Source of the DNA: Lobosporangium transversale
Lineage: Eukaryota > Mortierellomycota > Mortierellomycetes > Mortierellales > Mortierellaceae
Direction of reading: 5' to 3'
Assembly (NCBI RefSeq): GCF_002105155.1
Contig: NW_019029029.1
Location: 1 to 64,000 of the forward strand
DNA length: 64,000 bases
Positions within the stretch are counted from its first letter, which is position 1, and every line of letters begins with the position of its first letter. Made by a program: the position numbers and the translations under genes. Shown here in pieces: positions 22,743 to 34,878 of the stretch. The notes under the pieces are model-generated. The model saw only the letters and a list, made by a program, of their open reading frames with translations, had not been told where the DNA came from and searched no databases.

Positions 22743-24968
22743 ATGGTTAAGATCTTCTCTTTGCTCTCTATTGCCACAGCCGTCTCGGCTGTCGCTGCTG
22801 CTGGCCTTGATCCTGCTGGTCAATTCAAGCGTCTTGGTGCTTGCCCTACCCTTGGATGTGTTTTCCCTCCAGACAGGTAGAGATTCATCTATTGTATCCA
22901 TATCCTTTACATAAATTTCTATCCTATTTCATCATCACTCCCCAACAGTTGTTGACCTCAGTATTGCAAATATTACAACATCCCAACGGCCTTGTATTGA
23001 AATGTCATGAACCCTTTTTTTGTCAGTTATATTTTGATAAGCACATGTATACCTTATTTTTCACTCTAACAAACCTTATTTCAAACAAATAAATACAGGA
23101 GTGAATTTCTCGCCGGTGCCCACTTCGATGTTCGTGTTGAGGTTCATGCTGAAAATGATGCCAAGCCCAACACCGAGTACTCTTTGACTATTGAAAAGAT
23201 TGGCAACTCCAAGGATAACAAGCACGGCAACAACGGTAGGGCTGTTGACTTCTCCAAGTGGTCCAGAATCAAACCCGACTCTCCCGAAGCCTGGGACTTC
23301 ATTTACAACAAAGATGCTAGTGCTTATTGGAAGACTCAAGACGGTGATAAGAACGCCGCTACCCAGGTTCATGTCGCCTCCACTGCCTGGCGCCGTGTTC
23401 AGATCAGGGAGCCTGGTACCTATAAGGTTGTTCTCAAGTACAACAATGGCAAGACCACTGAGGCTGTCTGGACCGTCAACCCTGTCCAGAAGCGCAAGGC
23501 CAAGAACGTCATTCTGTTCATTGGTGATGGTATGTCTACTGCAATGCTTACTGCTGCCCGCTTAATCTCGAAGCCTCATATCAGTGGCAAGTACCAGAAC
23601 CGCCTCCATGTGGACAAGTTCCCTTTCCTTGGTCACGTCATGACCCACTCTTTGGACTCTTTAATCACTGACTCCGCCAATTCCGCCTCCGCCTATAATA
23701 CCGGTCACAAATCCTCTGCTGGGGCCTTGGGTGTTTACCCCGATTCTTCCCCCTCCCCCTTTGATGACCCCAAGCAGGAACTCCTTGCTGAACTTATGCG
23801 CCGCCGCTCCAAGAAGAACGGTGGCCCCGGAGGTGTCGGTATCGTTACCACTGCCGAGGTTCAGGATGCTACCCCCGCTGCCGTCTTCTCCCACACCCGC
23901 AACCGTGACGAGAAAGCTACCATTGTTGACCAGATGATTCACGGCCGGAATCCTGTTGTTGCTGATGTCATCCTCGGTGGTGGTGGAAAGTATTTCCACG
24001 CCAAGAATGGAGGCAAGTCTCTCAATGGAACTGACTATTACAGCGTCTATGCTAAAGAGAAGGGTTACAAGGTTGTCAACGATAAGGATGCTCTTCTCAA
24101 GTATAAGGGTGACGATCCCTTGCTCGGAATCTTCCACTCTGGCAACATGGATGTTTGGCTGGACCGCCATGTCTACAAGGCTAACTTGAAGAAGCAGGGC
24201 ACTGATCCCACTGGTAATGGTGGTTCCGCCCTTAACCAACCTGATCTGGATGAGATGGTCATCAAGGCTTTGGAAGTCTTGGACAAGCGTCACCGCAAGG
24301 AAGGATGGTTCTTGATGGCTGAGGCTGCCTCGGTTGATAAAATGATGCACCCCCTTGACTACGACAGAGGTTTGGCAGATGTCCTTGAGTTGGACAACAC
24401 TGTTGGCAAGACCAAGGAATGGCTCAAGCGCCACAAACTTGACAAGGATACCTTGATCCTCGTCACTGCTGATCACGCTCACTCCTTCGATGTCTACGGT
24501 TCCGTTGATACTCAGTACTTCAACTCCTTCTCCAAGACCGAGGAAGATGAAAAGAAGAACTCTATTGGTACCTATGAAAACTCTGGCTGGCCTTCATATG
24601 TTGATGCTGATGGCGATGGTTTCCCTGACAACTGGGAGGTCCGATACACTTTGGCTGCCGGTTCGGCTGGTTTCCCCACTCACCGTGAGGACTTCCAGGT
24701 CAATGTCAACGGTACCCGTGTCCCCGCTGTCGTCAGATCCAGCTCCCACCATCACTTCTCAATCTATGATGCTAACCCCGAAGATTCCCTCAACGGTATT
24801 CACAAGTCTGGCACTTTGCCTGCTAATGAAGCTGTTGGTGTCCACTCTCTCCAGGATGTCCCCATCTTTGCCACTGGTCCTGGTGCTAATCTTTTCTCTG
24901 GCGTCCAAGACAACACTGAGATCTTCCACAAGATCGCTCACCTTCTAGGTCTCGGCGAAGAGAACTAA
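22743..24968 (+). CDS. secreted alkaline phosphatase (PhoA family)
   Basis: This is a metal-dependent phosphomonoesterase with a signal peptide (MVKIFSLLSIATAVSAVAAA), so it should be secreted or lie in the wall or vacuole. Exons are 22743-22876 and 23099-24968; the join reads CVFPPDRSEFLAG, giving 667 residues. After an N-terminal beta-rich region (about 45-150) the family motifs follow in order: NVILFIGDGMS (metal Asp), TDSANSASAYNTGHKS (nucleophile Ser in DSA), VTADHAHSF (metal Asp/His), and VHSLQDVPIFATGPG near the C-terminus. An Asp-rich loop DADGDGFPDNWE between the last two motifs resembles a calcium-binding loop. Codon use is strongly C-ending, like the Hsp110 gene, which suggests high expression. 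Phosphate-starvation control is plausible but no site was established. Confidence 0.94.
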
Positions 24969-25785
24969 AAAAAGAGTTTTGTATTTTACATAATATCATT
25001 CGCCTTTCGCATTCATTTATATACCATTTCTTTCCCTAATTCATATTAACTTTGAAGAGATGAAGAAGGATACTAACATTGCATAGAGTACTGCCAACCT
25101 TCCCTTCTCCACATTTTTAATAAATATAAATACTTGTACGTATATATTTATGCAACAAAATGGGTTTGCGAAAAATGCAGCTGACATTCATTGTATAATA
25201 CCTGTGTATGGTATATTCGTATATAGGCCGTAGTGAATCAATCTTAACTTGTATGCCAGAGAGGCTACAAGGGCTAACAGTTGCTGAAGCTTCAGTATAT
25301 AGATAGCTGCTTCACACTCAATATTTCAGTATATATATATAACGATTGTCCTTGATTGAGTTATCGCAACACCATAAGATAATTGCAGTAGTTTTGTGTC
25401 TGTTCCCATTCACAAGGACAAAAATGACAATAGCGAACCCGGAAAACTGATGGAAAGCACGAAGGTTTAGGAGGTCTTTAAAAAGACTTTAGCTTGCCTC
25501 ACTCCAAGTTGTGCAAATGTATGCTTTCTTAGAACTTGACTTGACCAAGAAACCCTTGCATCTTTATAACATTGATGCTTCAGTTATTAATTTAACATAT
25601 GAAGTGTACTACATGAGAGATACATCAAAGTGATTTTTGTCTTTAGTACTGCAGATTTATTTCTCAACAAAACTCTTGTTGCGATATTCCTTGCTGCGGT
25701 TCACCCTTCTATCATAATACACACCGACCGCGTTGTTTATCTTCAACCTTATTCAATATATTTACATAAACACAACCTCGTAAAG
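24969..25785. other. intergenic region
   Basis: AT-rich 3' flank of the phosphatase gene with TATATA runs near 25140 and 25330. The last part precedes a broken gene-family member. Nothing else was seen. Confidence 0.5.
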
Positions 25786-26485
25786 ATGTATAAACAGATG
25801 AGAGCCTCCAAAGCAACTTTCCGATGCTTGAAAGGAAAGCAAACGAAACCCGCCAAGGTTTCGTTACAAACTTCCCAAAGTGTATGTAATTTTGTAAATT
25901 TTGTGGCAAAATTTATACAAGACCCTTTCGTACCATTATGGCTGATCTTTTTTTTTTTTTGCTAAAATAGGTAAAACCAATCATATTTGGCAACGCTTTT
26001 CCAGCCGCGTGGACGGCCATTATCAGTGCAAGGGCTGCACCACCCATTGCACCACCCATTGCACCACTTACTGCAGTGCTTACTGCAGTACTCATCACAC
26101 TGCCCGCCCAGTACTCACGACAGTACCTATTGCAACACCTGTTGCATTATTATCACTGTCATCTGACGATGACAGTGCTATGGATGTTTGTGAGGATGAA
26201 GGATATATCCAGGAGGGCTCCGAATCCATGGATATCTGCGAGGATGACTATTGCGATACCGTGGATATCTGTGAGGATGACTCTATCCAGGAGAGCTCCG
26301 ATAACATGGAGATTAGTGATGAAGAGATTAGTGAGGAGAACGATAATGAGGAGGAGGAGAATAGTGGGGAGAGGAAGAGTGAGGAGAGTGAGGATAGCAA
26401 GGAGAATGGTGAGGATGAAGATGACGATAACAGTGAAGATGGGGAGACAAGTGAGGACGGGGACTGCTGTGAAGAGACGGATTAG
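25786..26485 (+). pseudogene. acidic-tail locus, second copy of the MHNQ/MYKQ family
   Basis: An ATG at 25786 opens MYKQMRASKAT, then KQTKPAKVS and FIQDPFVPLWL, stopping at 25965. A second open stretch (25971-26485) starts KTNHIWQRFSSRVDG and QCKGC. It passes through a Thr/Cys/His repeat and ends in a long acidic tail with three DVCED/DICED motifs and Glu/Asp/Ser runs. The first half matches the minus-strand remnant at 3611-3944 in protein and DNA. No splice I tried joins the two stretches in frame: the natural acceptor (AAAATAG at 25970) gives an immediate TAA in the phase of the first exon. Either the gene is broken or its first exon is elsewhere. HIW.F...C..C faintly resembles a BED finger; function is unknown. 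Confidence 0.45.
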
Positions 26486-26767
26486 GAGAACTCACATTTA
26501 TAGAAAACCATATACCCTGTAACATTGCCTTTTTAAACACGAGTAGATGAATAGACACGCAGACAATAATAGAATATATAAAATATAAAAATTATAGGAA
26601 AACTAAAAAACGAATGCTGAGCGAAAGAAGCTATTAAATTAATATTAAGCTATTCACGTTTGCTTCCTATGATCGCCCTTTCTTCTTTCTCCTTTCTTCT
26701 TCTTCTTCTTCTAAGGGTATTCAAAACCAGCAACTGTAGTTGCAGTTGAGTTGCAGACGGGTACTGC

Positions 26768-29700
26768 TCACTCATCTTCATCGTTGTCAACATCAAGATA
26801 TTGCAGCTCTGATTTCAATGTCTCGGTCTCCGCAGCCTCGGCAGCCTCTGCATCACGCTGAAGCTGTAGTGATTGTTCCAAACACTCGACATAAATCTGA
26901 TATTTGACCATTTCTTTGAGCAGATATCGAGACCTCCGCTCCCAGTTGTTAAATGCCTTGGAATAATTCTGCGACTTTGGCAGAAACTATTTGGTTGTTT
27001 GTATTACAAGACAAAAAAGTGTTAGTAGAGCCAAAAGAAGAGCTCCAAACTACCAAAGAGATTGCATGAACAAATAAATAGATAATAAAGAGCTTTCACT
27101 TACGAGTTTTAGCATTGGGCCACGATGTTCTTGGTGAATTTCCATCTCTGCTTCCAATCCTAAAACGTATCGCTTTAGATTTTCACATTGATCCTCTTCA
27201 CTCAGTTGTGACATACTCATCGTTGGTAATGGTGATGTCCATTCAAAGAGTAAGACTCGATCACCCAATGGTACGCCAGATCCACCAGTTCCACTATGCT
27301 TAGAGGATGTTGATTTAATCGATGAAGCTCGGCCACTGCCGCTACCAGAGCTTCCAAACAAATGGCTTCCATTTCCATTGTGAACGCCACTCACGGAAGA
27401 AGACGGTGGCGAGGGTGTTACAGGTGGTGGCACCGGAAGAGGGGGATTGTTTAGGAAATTGGAAGACCCTGTATATGATGTGCTGTTCATTAATTTAGCA
27501 TCCTCGTCTTCAGAGTTGGTTGAAGAGGGTGTTGTCAAGCCTATGGGTGTAAGGTTGCTACTGCTGCTCGATTTGACCCCACCGTTTGGCACGTTGGTTG
27601 CGGAGGACGAAGATGATGTCGAGTATACAGATGTAGTGGAGGCCATGGTATTGCTGTGAAGCCCTTCAGAAAGATTACTGTTGGCGAGCAAATCCAATGA
27701 TCGACCCCATCCATAGTCCATATTAACCACGCCTCCTTGTAAAGGCTCTTTAGAGGTCCTCGCAGCCCAGTAGTTACATGTCCTTGCCCAATCCTCACAG
27801 TCACGAGTTGTCGCTGTCTGGAACAGATATACTCCACCCGTGTGTAATTGTACTGCAAAAACATGTCTCCTTGATGAAGAATACCCTGGAGGCGGGAGAA
27901 TATTAGTAATCGTGTGTTGTAACGGAATCTCATCTAATAAAACCCCTTGTTCATCAAAGGCCTGGCCCTGTTGTCCGTCAGCTTTGAACATGGATAAACC
28001 ACCTTGGTCAAGGACTACAAGGAATTGTCGCCATGCTCGATGCGATGCCTTCCTATCGGCTCGTTCCAACAGATGTTTACGATGGAGAATGCCCTCCATT
28101 CGATATCTAGCCTGATGGCCAGGATGAGATCTGATATCAGAATTGCTACTACTGGCTGTAATAGGCTGTATGCTTTGTGTGTCGTGATTTGAAAAGACAC
28201 TTAATACAGGGGAAGGTAGCGGCGAGCTCATTAATCGGATAGGACGCGAAGAAGATGTTGGTGGTGTCAGGCTGGCTGGGAAAGTCTCTTTGCTACTGCT
28301 CATACTACTTTCTGGGATAACAGAATAACGTGTGGAAGGGCTTTGTGACGGGTGATGTCCATTCTCAGCGATCTGGGAATTTGGTCGTTGTATGGCTTCC
28401 TGACGCAACTGCTTTGACCAAACATTGAGAGAATTGCGACGGCCCATAGCTCCGAATAGAGATCCATTGCCGAGATTTGCTGGTGCTTGATGGCTAAGGC
28501 CAAATGCACCACCACCTAGTGAAAAACCGAATCCAGAGTCCGGAGTAGCGGATGACTGAGCTTGCTTAGACAACTTTGAGCTTGATATCCCTGAGGATGT
28601 GGAGGGAAGTAAGATTTGATTATGCTTCACAGCCGAATAGATGTCCTTCAACAACGACTCTAACTCTCCCATCCACCATTTGCCGTTGCCATGTCCGCCA
28701 TTAGCTTTGGGATCTGCCCCCATCTTCGAACTCCTACTTTGATGTGATGTGCTTGATTTCCAACTCTTGACACTAGGTGTCCTCTTTTTGATCCCTCCAT
28801 ATACGCTTAAGTCTCCGGATCCAGTCCTTGCAAATGAAGTCCCGTGGATACTGGAATCCTCCGATGCTCTTTCCTCCATTTGCTGCTGCTGTAGCGTCTG
28901 TGCTTGAACAACCTGCAAAGTATTTTTGACAAAGGCGGATCTTGACATCTTACTTGAGCTTGACTGCTGCACTACATGAAGATCTGTGTTCAATAAAAGA
29001 ATTGAATAAGAGATGGCATGGACCACATCCTTGGTGCCAAAGATTGATCTCGGATTACAATCCACGTAGCGCTGAGCAAACCCTTCCAAGACTCGGTCCA
29101 CCTCCTGTGTCTCCCCTTTCAAAACTAGTTTTTGACAGAGTTGACGGAATGCTACATCTAACCTTTTGCCTGAAAAATCAAAATTATTCATATAGTGTGT
29201 GAGAACCATTCGGTTGAAGGGTTTAGCTTGTCCCAAAAAGATTGAAATTTCATCCCGTTTCAAAAAACTCTCATCCTCCTTAAAACAGAGCCTTGAGCTC
29301 CTCTGAGCTTGAGCCTCTAGGGATTCATCCTCGTCACCCATGTTTGAGGGCTTGGTTAGCATAAGTTTATTGGCGTCTTTGGGACTCACACATATCGTAG
29401 CTGGCCGCATTCCAGATCCTGTCACTGGAAGACTGAGACTGAGACCACTGATATTGTGGTCTTGCGGGGTTTCGTGTTCTGGTGTATCAGAGGAGCGACG
29501 AACTATAAGCGCTGGGCTGCTGTGAACAGATGAGTCTGGAGTGATTAGCGATGGTTTATGTGGAATCTCCTCATAGATGTCGTGGGTCGGTGTTTGTAGA
29601 TGGCCATCTATTGCAACAGCGTTAGTTGGAGTGCCAAGTGGAACGAAGATCGAGACAGGCCTCCTTGATGATGGCTTCTCTTGATCGAGTCCAAATAGGT

Positions 29701-31412
29701 TCTGGAGCGAAGTTGATGGCTGCTCCTTTGTAGGAGATGTCATGAGCCCGAATTCCGAAAATCGAATAGAATTCCTGGCATTTGCAGACAATGCTGTCTT
29801 TACTGGTGCATGGCCATTATTGTGTTGATGCTGGACCTCGTCACCTGACAATTTACCAGATTGAGCCAGTTCTGCTTCAAGTAACTGTGACAACCGGTTA
29901 GAGCTTATTGTGAGCGCAGAGGGGATAGGGACCACTACGTCCTCACTCTCTGAATCGTCTTCATCAACTGTTGATGCCACAGATGTATCTGAAGGATGTC
30001 TCAAGCCTATAGACGGTTGCGGGTCCCTTTCAGTATTTAAGCTTGATGAAGTGATAGGAGGTTTGGATGTGGTATCGGTTGATGTAGGGATGTCACCAAG
30101 GTCTGATTGCCTCTTAAGCCATGATTCGACAGTCGATGCAGATGTCGATAATTCCAGGTCCACCTCTATGTCCAAATTCGAGACTCTGGATGATTTAGAG
30201 ATGGAGATAGGCACCTGATGGGACACTACAGAAGAAGCTGGCGCTGAAAAAGGCGGCGATTTCTCCTGCAGTTTTTTTTCCGTTTCTTTTTCTTGACTAG
30301 AATGATGGTAAAAAAAGATTAATCCAATATTTTGGATAGCATGTCAAAATATCTTTCTTGAAGTGTACGTGCAGACTAAGGTTTATTTTTACCTCATAAG
30401 GCCATCCTGTGTTCCAAATCCCATACTACTCTTTGCTGACAATGGTGGTAGCTCGGAAGTGGGGGTTGTTACATTGGATACAGGGAAGTCGCTGTTGACT
30501 GGCGAAGACGACGGAGATTGGTGACAAATGTCATTATGTGCAGGCATCGCGGGAATTGGCGGCGCATCCTTGTCATCAAAGTTCTGTTTATTTTTGTTTT
30601 TAAGTGGAAAAATGTAAGATTGATTAGCATGTGAGTGATCAATAGTTGTCCGACTTTGACAACTAGACTGTAAAGCCTTTTTACCTTGGCCAATTTCCGC
30701 AAAAGATTGCTACTGCTCTTGCGTACCATCCTACTAATGGTTCCAGCAGTTGACTAAAGATACAAAAAAAAAAAAAAAAACAACTTTAGATTGCATCCAA
30801 ATCAAGACGATCCAAAACAAGCACAGTCAAACAGTAGTTAAACGGTTCTTACTTTCAACCCTCCAATACTCTCACTGCGCTTCCGACGTTGCTGGAAGGA
30901 GCTGGCAGTACTTGAGGAACTATGTTCTGACACGTGAGCCCTTAATCCTGCTCCTGCTCCTGACTCTGGTACACTTCTAGATGACTTTAAACCCGCCCCT
31001 GACTCTGATGCTGATGTAAAACTAGGGTTTGGGTTGGAGTTTGGGCTAGAAACTGATTCCGCCCCTGAAACCGCTCCTTGCAACGTGTATGGTCCGAAGA
31101 AGTCATCATGTTTGCTAATATTAGTAAGGTTGGGTGTGCTGGCTGCAGTTTTACTACCGCTCCATAGACCGATTGACGCACGATTATTGTTATTGTTATT
31201 GTTATTGTTATTGCTTTTATCGCCACTGCTCTGGTTGTTCTTCGTAGACGATGGTGGCTTCAACGCTACTGAGGATGTTTTTGGTGTTGGGTTTTTAGTT
31301 GAATTATAACTTTGAGAAGCGCCGGAGACTGTGTCGGCGGACGATTGATCGCCAATCAGAGACAGTGGTGCTGTCGCGAGTAAGATAGTCGACGGTTGCC
31401 TGCGTATTGAAG
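26768..31412 (-). CDS. Sec7-PH domain Arf guanine nucleotide exchange factor
   Basis: It activates an Arf GTPase at membranes; domain order is most like EFA6/PSD and yeast Syt1/Yel1. Exons (minus) are 31412-30853, 30753-30685, 30583-30393, 30296-27104 and 26986-26768, over 1400 residues. The first exon is probably missing: the 31412 exon opens with two bases of a split codon and no ATG precedes it. A long Ser/Pro/Asn-rich N-terminus leads to Sec7 (FLGQAKPFNRMVLTHYM, the Glu-finger loop LVLKGETQEVDRVLEGFAQRY, SILLLNTDLH). A PH domain follows (EGILHRKHLLERAD to DCEDWARTCNYWAA), then a Ser/Gly linker and a short helical tail (LKRYVLGLEAEMEI to LEQSLQLQRDAEAAE). Three short upstream exons join without breaking frame. 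The domain call is firm; the 5' end is open. Confidence 0.9.
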
Positions 31413-33041
31413 CTGGCACAATAAACAGAACATAGAGAGGAAGAGAGAAAGAGAGAGGTAAATAAAGCGAGTGAGTTCGTGAAATGAGGATACCACACAC
31501 CCCTTTAGTATCAAGCAGAATCGGGCAGCATGGCAGAGATTTTCTCCTTGTCCAATTAAGTAAAAAAAAAAAAACACCACACACGAAACTATGGAAAGCC
31601 TTATTGTTCTACTACCACATGATAAGCCCAAAGATCCCACGAATGTGGGAATAGTGGGCTTCAGAGCTTTGGCGTGCTATTGCGTGTTAAAGGCTGGTTA
31701 TACAGATGTGTACCAAGTTGGCAAGCTGAGTTTCTAGTGTTGTTTGCATAATGCATCTCACACGAAGCTCGCTTGGTAACACGACTTTAAACCTTATCAT
31801 TTAAACTAGATTCCCTCAGTATAGGAATTAGACTAATGAATTGTGGGGAGATGCCATTATTGCTCTGCAGGTGAAGTTGTGTACATGCATTTACCGGAGA
31901 TATTTGATATTTGAGGGGGAGAGACAGAAAGAAAGAGGAAGAGAACGAACAAAAGAAGGATGAGGTAGAAGAATAATTGGATGATCATTGTTTTTGAATT
32001 TCACACCTGTGTTTTGGAAGCGGAGTAGAGGAAAATGACAAACATTGGGAGAGGAGAGAGGGTAAAGGAACCGGGGAGGAAAAAAAAAAGCGATAAATTG
32101 ACCTACTGTTGGTGTCTGTTGAATCCATTTGATTAAAAAAAAAAGTTGGGTATAGATATAGAGCGAGTGTAGCCAAGGATGGATGAGATTCGACCGAGGA
32201 AGATGTTTTGTTTGTTTTGTTCCTTTAGCGATCCAAGGGAAGGGATGAACAGACAGTGAGAAAAGTGCAGATGAGCGATGTGGATTAGGAATGGAGGAGA
32301 ATGTGGAGAAAGGGAGCGATTAAGTGAGAGAATGACGGTGTCAAAATGAGAGAGCAACAGGGCATAGATGGAGTGATAGAGATAAGAGAGAGCAGGAAAA
32401 AGAAAGAAAGGTCAAAGGCCAAAGGGGAGGGAAAGAACCTTTCAATAAGAGATGATGTTAGTGTGAATGAGGGAAGGAGTTGATTGATTGTGTAAGTGAA
32501 ATGAAGTTATGCATGTGTGCCGTTATGGGACAAGTTTACCTGTGTAGGTAGTTCTGAAGTGATTTTATTATTATTTCTTTTGTTTTGTTTGTTCTTTCAT
32601 ATTTATCCTTGGGCATACCACCAGGGGCAAGATAAAGAGAGAGGGAGAGAAAAGAGAGCCGTTTGTCAGTGCCCTTTTTTTTAGTTCAAGCAAAGCATGC
32701 ATGCCATGTTTTATATGAATGTCTTGGGCCTGTGTCGATGTACTATGCAGTTTGCAAGCTGTGGCTTTTTTTTTTTTTTTATAAACATCTTTAATATCTA
32801 CACTCTCCGCCGAAGAGGAAAACGACCTTCACGTCTCATTTTACGTTTTACATTTTACATTTTACACTTTTTCGTTCACCCATATTTTGCATATTGAATT
32901 GCTTGCCTCTCTCATTTGGGCCCTTTCTTCCTCTTCAGGCTCACCTTGAAGCACACGAACTTTATATAATTCAACCATTTTTTTTTTTTAGTAATTTTAT
33001 TAGTTTGTTCAAATTAAGAGCTGATCTACTAAAAGCTGACC
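31413..33041. other. divergent promoter region with unresolved first exon
   Basis: This lies between the minus-strand Sec7 gene and the plus-strand t6A enzyme. The missing 5' exon of the Sec7 gene should be here but no ATG with a good donor stood out. GA-rich stretches (about 31910-32480) and T/A tracts dominate. Confidence 0.45.
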
Positions 33042-34682
33042 ATGCTCATACGCCGATTCGCCAGACCCTACTTCGGAGCATCAACAAAATGTCTCTGCTC
33101 CACACATTCTGATACCTTCTTCTCCTCCTTACTTCGCTCTCCATCTCGATTACCTCGATTACAACATATTCAAGCTCATCCTCGATTGTTCACAACAGCA
33201 ACAGCAACAACCCAAACAACATGCATAACACCTCTATCCTCCTCAACAATACCAACCAAAACTTTATTAATGCCTGAATCCTCACTTCCTAAACGAAATC
33301 GGCCTCTCATTGCATTAGGAATAGAAACTTCTTGTGATGATACCTGTGCTGCCATTGTAACTTCGGATCGTCGAATTCTTTCTGAAGTCATACGAACTCA
33401 ACATCATTTACATGAACCGATGGGTGGTATTGTTCCTAAATTAGCTCACCATGCTCACATGCGCAACCTACCTGAGGCTGTCAAGGAGGCTATCCAAAAA
33501 GCGGACTTAGGTGAACGGGGAATTCAGGAAATCGATATCGTCGCTGTTACCCGTGGTCCTGGTCTGGCTCATTGTTTAGGTGTTGGTTTAAACGCTGCAA
33601 AGACTTTGGCTGCTGCATTAAACAAACCTCTCATTGGAGTTCATCATATGGAAGCCCATGCTTTGACAGCTCGTCTGACAACAACAGCAACTCTAGATTC
33701 AAAATTCGATTTCAAAGAAAAAGATATTGAAAAGACTTTATCACAAAAACAGCAACAACAGGAACAACATGCTATTGAAGCTGATCCATATCCTCCATTT
33801 CCATTTTTGACACTCTTGGTTTCAGGTGGCCATACCTTGTTGTTAGTGGCTCATTCTGTGGATCATTATACGACCTTGGCGACAACAGTAGATGACTCCA
33901 TTGGTGAAGCATTTGACAAAACCGCCCGTGAACTTGATATTCCTTGGCTGTCAGGTCGAGCTGGTGGTCCGGGCGCGAGTCTGGAACAGTTTGCGAAGGA
34001 ATCAAAGCATCCTCACCGATATTTGGATCAATTGCCAATTCCAATGAGTCTTCGATCAAGTAAACATGAAATGAAGTTTAGTTTTGCGGGACTCAAGAGT
34101 GCTGTAACGAGAATTGTCCATCGGGAGAAGGATTCTGCTGCTGCTTCCGCTTCTACCGCTGCTGATAGTACTATTACTACACCTAATTCTACTACTACTA
34201 CTACTACTGCTGCTGTCATGGACGAAGAAAGGAAAAGAGATTTAGCCGCAGGATTTCAATACTGTGCGATTGAACATCTTTGTCAAAAAGTGGAACAGGG
34301 ATTACATAACTGTCACAAACAAGGCTTAGAAATCTCAAGTTTAGTCATCAGTGGAGGTGTTGGACGCAATGCCACGCTCCGAAGAAAGATGGAAGAAATA
34401 TGTGGAAGATTTGAACATCATCATATTGTCAAGCCAGCAGCAACAGTAGCAGCAGCAACGGCGAATTCTTCACAGGCCACTATTGCCCCTGTCATCTTAT
34501 CAGGAAAAAAGCGACACGTAAGAGTGATCTGTCCACCACCCAAGTTGTGTACAGACAATGCAGTGATGATTGCTTGGACAGGACTTGAGCGATATCAACG
34601 TGGTCTAATAGATCCGTATGATATTGATATTATACCAAAATGGCCGTTGGACATGCTTGGAACTGGAGTTGTTCCAGAATAA
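33042..34682 (+). CDS. QRI7: mitochondrial tRNA N6-adenosine threonylcarbamoyltransferase (Qri7/OSGEPL1)
   Basis: It transfers the threonylcarbamoyl group to A37 of ANN-decoding tRNAs in mitochondria. It is a single exon of 546 residues, longer than usual (about 400). The first ~70 residues are Arg/Ser/Thr-rich with few acids (MLIRRFARPYF), a typical import presequence. Kae1/TsaD motifs follow in order: GIETSCDDTCAAIV, VTRGPGLAHCLGVGLNAAK, the metal site HHMEAHALTARL, LLVSGGHTLLL, DDSIGEAFDKTARELD, MKFSFAGLKSAV, VISGGVGRNATLR and LCTDNAVMIAW. The extra length comes from three low-complexity inserts: Lys/Gln-rich before the SGGH motif, Ser/Thr/Ala-rich after the FAGLK motif, and Ala/Thr-rich before the last motif. 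The call is firm. Confidence 0.95.
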   Translation: MLIRRFARPYFGASTKCLCSTHSDTFFSSLLRSPSRLPRLQHIQAHPRLFTTATATTQTTCITPLSSSTIPTKTLLMPESSLPKRNRPLIALGIETSCDDTCAAIVTSDRRILSEVIRTQHHLHEPMGGIVPKLAHHAHMRNLPEAVKEAIQKADLGERGIQEIDIVAVTRGPGLAHCLGVGLNAAKTLAAALNKPLIGVHHMEAHALTARLTTTATLDSKFDFKEKDIEKTLSQKQQQQEQHAIEADPYPPFPFLTLLVSGGHTLLLVAHSVDHYTTLATTVDDSIGEAFDKTARELDIPWLSGRAGGPGASLEQFAKESKHPHRYLDQLPIPMSLRSSKHEMKFSFAGLKSAVTRIVHREKDSAAASASTAADSTITTPNSTTTTTTAAVMDEERKRDLAAGFQYCAIEHLCQKVEQGLHNCHKQGLEISSLVISGGVGRNATLRRKMEEICGRFEHHHIVKPAATVAAATANSSQATIAPVILSGKKRHVRVICPPPKLCTDNAVMIAWTGLERYQRGLIDPYDIDIIPKWPLDMLGTGVVPE

Positions 34683-34878
34683 ACGAAGTATGAAATAGAA
34701 TAGCATGCGCACGTGATCAAAGTACACGTGCTATTTAACGCGTCTGCCACGTATATTTTATCTGCTGGTTGTCGATGTTCAATCGTATTTAGTTTATAAG
34801 AAGCTTTCTTCTCATCTTTTTTCTTCTTTCTTTTTTTTTGTCATATACTCTTTTTCCCTCAAGTCAAAGTTTAACATC

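Noticed and set aside
23661-24482. 273-codon minus-strand ORF opposite the phosphatase
   Set aside because: It is an antisense shadow of a strongly codon-biased gene. The sense frame has all phosphatase motifs.
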